Of a DNA stretch of 64,000 nt, positions 60,897 through 64,000 are shown piece after piece. The stretch is from Xanthobacteraceae bacterium (lineage in GTDB: Bacteria; Pseudomonadota; Alphaproteobacteria; Rhizobiales; Xanthobacteraceae). The notes below the pieces were generated by a model, which worked only from the letters and a program-made list of their open reading frames with translations, searched no databases and was not told where the DNA came from. How positions within the stretch are numbered: position 1 is the first letter of the stretch; the number at the start of each line of letters is the position of its first letter. Position numbers and translations under genes: made by a program. The stretch is from contig JALHRD010000005.1 in the NCBI GenBank assembly GCA_022841625.1, positions 62,001-126,000 on the forward strand. The letters are read 5' to 3'.

Positions 60897-60955
60897 CCAG
60901 GAATCCGGGGTCCGGGGGTCAGCCCGAACCCTGATTACCGATGCCCGATTCCTGG
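60897..60955. repeat. large dyad between convergent genes
   Basis: CCAGGAATC (60897-60905) pairs with GATTCCTGG (60947-60955), with GGGTCCGGG ... CCCGAACCC inside. It begins right after the Bug stop and overlaps the last codons of the convergent GST gene. It may act as a two-way terminator. Confidence 0.5.
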
Positions 60956-61597
60956 CGCCGGCGCGCCCGGCTGTTTGAGCGGATGCGCCCGGGCGAAGGC
61001 GTCGATCGTCAGGCACGCATCGACAATGCGAGACACCGTCGGGTAAGGCGCAAGATCAACCTCGAACAGCTTCGCGCCGACCGCATGGCTGACCAGGCAG
61101 ATATCGGCCAGTGTAACAGAGTCGCCATGGCAATGACGTCCGGTCTCGCGATCGCGGCTCAGGTGGGTTTCAAGCGCGACGAGCGCCTCGTTGATCCAGC
61201 GCCTGATCCACTTCAACCGCGTCGGCTCGTCGAGTTTCAGTTCGTGTTCAAGATAGTTGCGTATCCGCGGCACCACCAGCGGATGGGCATCGCACGCCAC
61301 GATCAGCGCAAGGCCGCGCACCCGCGCGCGGTCGAACGGCTGCTTCGGCAACAGTGGCGGGTCGGGACGGATTTCATCGAGATATTCAAGGATCGCCAAT
61401 GACTGGAACAGCACCCGTCCGTCGTCCTCGACCAGCGCCGGGATCAGCATCTGCGGATTGACCGCGCGAAACTCGGGATTGCGTTGCTGCCCCTTGACAA
61501 GATCGACATCGACGACCTCGGGTGAAAGGCCCTTGAGATTGAGCGCAATGCGGACGCGAAACGTCGCGAGCGAGCGCCAGAAGGAAAATAGTTTCAT
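60935..61597 (-). CDS. zeta-like glutathione S-transferase (maleylacetoacetate/maleylpyruvate isomerase-like)
   Basis: 220 residues from MKLFSFWRSLATFRVRIALNLKG, the zeta-class N-terminus (RSxxSxRVRIALNLKG). The class Ser-Ser-Cys/Ser-Ala-Ser site reads Ser-Leu-Ala-Thr. Other motifs are NPQMLIPALVEDDGRVLFQSLAILEYLDE and VTLADICLVSHAVGA. Zeta enzymes isomerise maleylacetoacetate or maleylpyruvate. With the gentisate dioxygenase (37153) and FAH protein (44116) it could complete gentisate breakdown. The changed active-site triplet leaves activity uncertain. Confidence 0.82.
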   Translation of the reverse strand: MKLFSFWRSLATFRVRIALNLKGLSPEVVDVDLVKGQQRNPEFRAVNPQMLIPALVEDDGRVLFQSLAILEYLDEIRPDPPLLPKQPFDRARVRGLALIVACDAHPLVVPRIRNYLEHELKLDEPTRLKWIRRWINEALVALETHLSRDRETGRHCHGDSVTLADICLVSHAVGAKLFEVDLAPYPTVSRIVDACLTIDAFARAHPLKQPGAPAPGIGHR

Positions 61598-61771
61598 CGC
61601 AAGACCTCTATTCGTCACCACATTCGTTATGGCCCATCACGGTGCGCTGGCGCGGGCACCGCGGCAATGTGGTCCGGCCGCTGCGGCCTACCCCGCAACA
61701 GGCTGGCGGACGGCACAAAATTGAGCCATGCTGGCGGCAAATAACACGTCCATTTAGGGGAGGATACCAGC

Positions 61772-63016
61772 ATGACCATTCATCGTCGCCGTGTCTTGAA
61801 AGGTCTGGCGGGCGCCGGCGCCGCGGTTGCGACGTTGCGCGCACCCTATGTTCACGCGCAGGCGCCGTTCAAGATCGGCCTGCTCACTGTCAAGACCGGC
61901 CCGCTGGCGCAGGGCGGCATCCAGATGGAACAGGGAATCCTCACGTTCCTGAAGGAAAAGGGCAACACCCTTGCGGGGCGCAAGATCGATTTCATCTCGG
62001 CCGATACCGGCGGCAATCCGGCCGGCGCCCGCACCAAGGCGCAGGAGTTGATCGAACGCGACAGGGTCAACATCATCCTCGGACCGCTCGCCGCCTTTGA
62101 ACTTCTGGCCATCAACAATTATGTGCGCGATAACGCCACCCCGCTGATGAGTATCGCGGCAGCGGAAGACGTCACCCAGCGCCAAGCCAACCCCTTCATC
62201 ATCCGCCCGTCCGCGACGTCGGCGCAGTGCTGTCACGTCATGGCGGACTACGCCGCCAAGGACCGCAATTTCCGGCGCGCCGCCCTGATCTCGGAGGACT
62301 TCGCATTCGGCTACGAGCAGATGGCGGGCTTCCAACGCGTGTTCGAGGACAACGGTGGACGCGTGGTCAAGAAGCTGTGGCCGCCGTTGGTGACGCCGGA
62401 CTACACGCCCTATGTCGCGCAGATCGGCAAGGTCGATTGCGTGTTCAATGGATTCGCCGGATCGAATCCGGTGCGGTTCATGCGCACCTATGCCGATCTC
62501 GGGCTGCAAGGGAAAATTCCGCTGCTGGCCGGCTGGACGGCGATGGACGATGCACTGCTGCGTAGCCTCGGCGACGAGGCGGTCGGCGTATTGTCGGCGG
62601 CGTGGTATTCGGCCGACCTCGACACGCCGACCAACAAGCGTTTCGTCGCCGACATGCAGCGGGATTACAAGGTGCTTCCCGGTGGCTATTCCGCCGGCAT
62701 GTATGTCGCCGGCCAATGTGTCGAAGCCGCGATCCAAAAACTCGGCGGCAAGGCCGACGACCGCAAGGCACTGGCCGACGCTCTGCACGACATCTCGCTG
62801 ACCGACACGCCGCGCGGACCGGTCAAGTTCGACAAATTTGGCAACGTTATCGGCGACGTGTTCATCCGCCGCTGCGAGCGCAAGGGCAAAGTGCTCACCA
62901 ATACGGTGATCAAGACCTATCCGAACGTCAGCCAGTTCTGGACCTACAACGAGGCGGAGTTTCTGAAGAACCCGGTCTATGCCCGCGACTACCCGCCGGC
63001 GAAGTATCTCGAATAG
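61772..63016 (+). CDS. branched-chain amino-acid-type ABC transporter substrate-binding protein
   Basis: 414 residues. A twin-arginine-type signal (HRRRVLKGLAGAGAAVATL) precedes a periplasmic-binding type I (LivK) domain: FKIGLLTVKTGPLAQGGIQMEQGILTFL, DRVNIILGPLAAFELLAINNYV, NPFIIRPSATSAQ. In the C-terminal half, DISLTDTPRGPVKFDKFGN matches. GGGGAGGAT precedes the ATG. The related permease starts 163 bp downstream. Beyond amino acids, such systems in soil alphaproteobacteria often import aromatic acids or amides. Confidence 0.93.
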   Translation: MTIHRRRVLKGLAGAGAAVATLRAPYVHAQAPFKIGLLTVKTGPLAQGGIQMEQGILTFLKEKGNTLAGRKIDFISADTGGNPAGARTKAQELIERDRVNIILGPLAAFELLAINNYVRDNATPLMSIAAAEDVTQRQANPFIIRPSATSAQCCHVMADYAAKDRNFRRAALISEDFAFGYEQMAGFQRVFEDNGGRVVKKLWPPLVTPDYTPYVAQIGKVDCVFNGFAGSNPVRFMRTYADLGLQGKIPLLAGWTAMDDALLRSLGDEAVGVLSAAWYSADLDTPTNKRFVADMQRDYKVLPGGYSAGMYVAGQCVEAAIQKLGGKADDRKALADALHDISLTDTPRGPVKFDKFGNVIGDVFIRRCERKGKVLTNTVIKTYPNVSQFWTYNEAEFLKNPVYARDYPPAKYLE

Positions 63017-63028
63017 TCACAGTCGCTT

Positions 63029-63164
63029 GTCCCGGGCGCAGCGCAGTACGAAGTAGTGCGCTGCAGACCCGGGACCCCGGTTACTTGAGGACGCAAACAA
63101 CCGGGGTCCCGGATCAGCGGCGCACCGTTCCGCTTCGCTCCACGCTGCACCGCGTCCGGGACAC
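63029..63164. repeat. triple-palindrome intergenic repeat, copy 2
   Basis: Nearly the same as 34733-34860 across the first two dyads (CCCGGGCGCAGCGCAGTACG ... GACCCGGG; CCCCGGTT ... AACCGGGG). The third dyad is changed (CGTTCCGCTTCGCTCCACG insertion). It sits between the ABC binding protein and permease genes and may attenuate transcription between them. Confidence 0.85.
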
Positions 63165-63179
63165 GAGAGTTCACCCCCA

Positions 63180-64000
63180 ATGATGCAGCAGATCACGTCG
63201 GCGCAGGTCGTCATCCTCGCGATCAACAGTTTCGCGCTTGGCGGGCTGTTGTTTCTTCTGTCGGCCGGCTTCTCGCTGATCTTTGGGCTGATGCGCATCC
63301 CCAATTTAATGCATGGCGCGTTCTTCATGCTGGGCGCGTATTTCGGCGTATCGTTCCTGGAATGGGGTATGAACTTCTGGCTCGCGGCGTTGCTTAGCGG
63401 CCTCGCCATGGCCGCGATCGGCGGCCTGATCGAGCGCGTCCTGCTGCGCCGCCTCGAAGGACAGGTGCTGCCGCAGGTCCTGCTCACGCTCGGCTTCGCC
63501 TTCATCATCGCCGACATCTGCCTGATGATCTGGACCGGTGATCCCTGGCAGCCCACACCGCCGCCCGAACTGCGCGGCGCCGTGCAGGCGATGGGCATGT
63601 TCTTCCCGCTCTATCGGCTGATGGTTCTCGCCGTCGCGGTGGCGGTCGCGATCGCACTGTGGATCTTGGTCGACTGGACGCGGCTTGGAGCCATGATCCG
63701 CGCCGGCGTTGACGACCCGCCGATCGCCCGCGTCGTCGGCATCAAGGTCTCGCAGCTGTTTACGCTGGTGTTCTGCCTGGGCGCTGCGCTCGCGGCCTTC
63801 GCGGGCGTCATGGGCGCGCCGTTCCTGTCGGTCTATCCCGGCCTGGATTTCGAAATGCTGCCGCTGGCCCTAATCGTGGTGATCCTCGGCGGCACCGGCA
63901 GCCTGCTCGGCGCGCTGGTCGGCAGCTTCATTCTTGGCTTCCTCTACAATTTCGGCCAGGCGATGTTTCCCGACCTAGCCTATGTCATCTTGTTCCTGCC
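63180..64000 (+). CDS. livH: branched-chain amino-acid-type ABC transporter permease LivH (3'-truncated by window edge)
   Basis: The frame from ATG 63180 stays open to the window end (273 codons), reading MMQQITSAQVVILAINSFALGGLLF and continuing with LSAGFSLIFGLMRIPNLMHGAFFMLGAY, the LivH N-terminal signature. Several hydrophobic helices follow. The EAA-like loop DDPPIARVVGIKVSQLFTLVF and the late GGTGSLLGALVGSFILGFLYNF, typical of this permease, are present. A LivM permease and ATPases probably follow outside the window. Only the C-terminal few residues are missing. Confidence 0.95.
   Translation, partial: MMQQITSAQVVILAINSFALGGLLFLLSAGFSLIFGLMRIPNLMHGAFFMLGAYFGVSFLEWGMNFWLAALLSGLAMAAIGGLIERVLLRRLEGQVLPQVLLTLGFAFIIADICLMIWTGDPWQPTPPPELRGAVQAMGMFFPLYRLMVLAVAVAVAIALWILVDWTRLGAMIRAGVDDPPIARVVGIKVSQLFTLVFCLGAALAAFAGVMGAPFLSVYPGLDFEMLPLALIVVILGGTGSLLGALVGSFILGFLYNFGQAMFPDLAYVILFL

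Noticed and set aside
61754-62788. 344-codon minus-strand frame over the ABC substrate-binding gene
   Set aside because: Antisense shadow of a well-supported LivK-type gene; no recognisable motif.

Overview
The window is 64 kb of GC-rich DNA with dense protein-coding genes and no rRNA or tRNA that I could see. It looks like an alphaproteobacterium of the Hyphomicrobiales, near Bradyrhizobiaceae/Xanthobacteraceae. Supporting signs are a membrane ferritin MbfA behind a textbook Irr box (ICE), the DUF1285 / CoA pyrophosphatase / DUF6111 / cca set next to a divergent moxR operon, a PsiF-repeat protein, and an abundance of tripartite tricarboxylate transporter (TTT) 'Bug' receptors.

Layout. 1-3.0 kb: a truncated GMC flavoprotein dehydrogenase with its cytochrome c, then hemF. 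3.1-4.7 kb: a small scar-like island with a decayed VapC, a LuxR-type C-terminal fragment, a double-hairpin repeat and an intact vapBC pair. 4.7-12.1 kb: catabolic genes (HpcH-type aldolase, MmgE/PrpD, Rieske oxygenase, Asp/Glu-racemase-like protein, Bug receptor, TauE/SafE exporter). 12.1-18.6 kb: DM13 protein, DUF1194, PsiF, then cca, DUF6111, Nudix, a tartrate/D-malate-type dehydrogenase and DUF1285. 19.1-26.0 kb: the moxR-DUF58-DUF4159-membrane protein operon. 26.0-34.7 kb: GNAT, glutathionyl-hydroquinone reductase, degenerate GGDEF protein, Nudix, mbfA, phosphoesterase, YciI, and a PQQ-type sugar dehydrogenase with a dihaem cytochrome c. 34.9-61.6 kb: a catabolic mosaic in which nine Bug receptors alternate with single enzymes (gentisate dioxygenase, hydrolase, luciferase-like monooxygenase, SDR, FMN reductase, FAH hydrolase, a ThDP enzyme, a MetE-like protein, tandem cupins, zeta-like GST). 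It also holds a lytic transglycosylase and an OmpA protein with a Pro/Gln repeat. 61.7-64 kb: the start of a branched-chain amino-acid type ABC importer.

How it works together. Ten orphan TTT receptors lie here without any TctA or TctB membrane gene, each beside an enzyme of aromatic or organic-acid breakdown. This suggests a scavenger feeding many acids into a shared membrane module. A gentisate dioxygenase, a maleylpyruvate-isomerase-like GST and an FAH hydrolase could form a dispersed gentisate route. Periplasmic dehydrogenase plus cytochrome pairs occur twice.

The most unusual signal is non-coding. Five intergenic elements of 164-168 bp (three of exactly 166 bp) each consist of two different hairpins in fixed order, bounded by CTAG-like tetranucleotides. 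Stem sequences differ between classes, while the pairing, an asymmetric internal loop in one hairpin and a T-rich bulge in the other are kept. I do not recognise this family.
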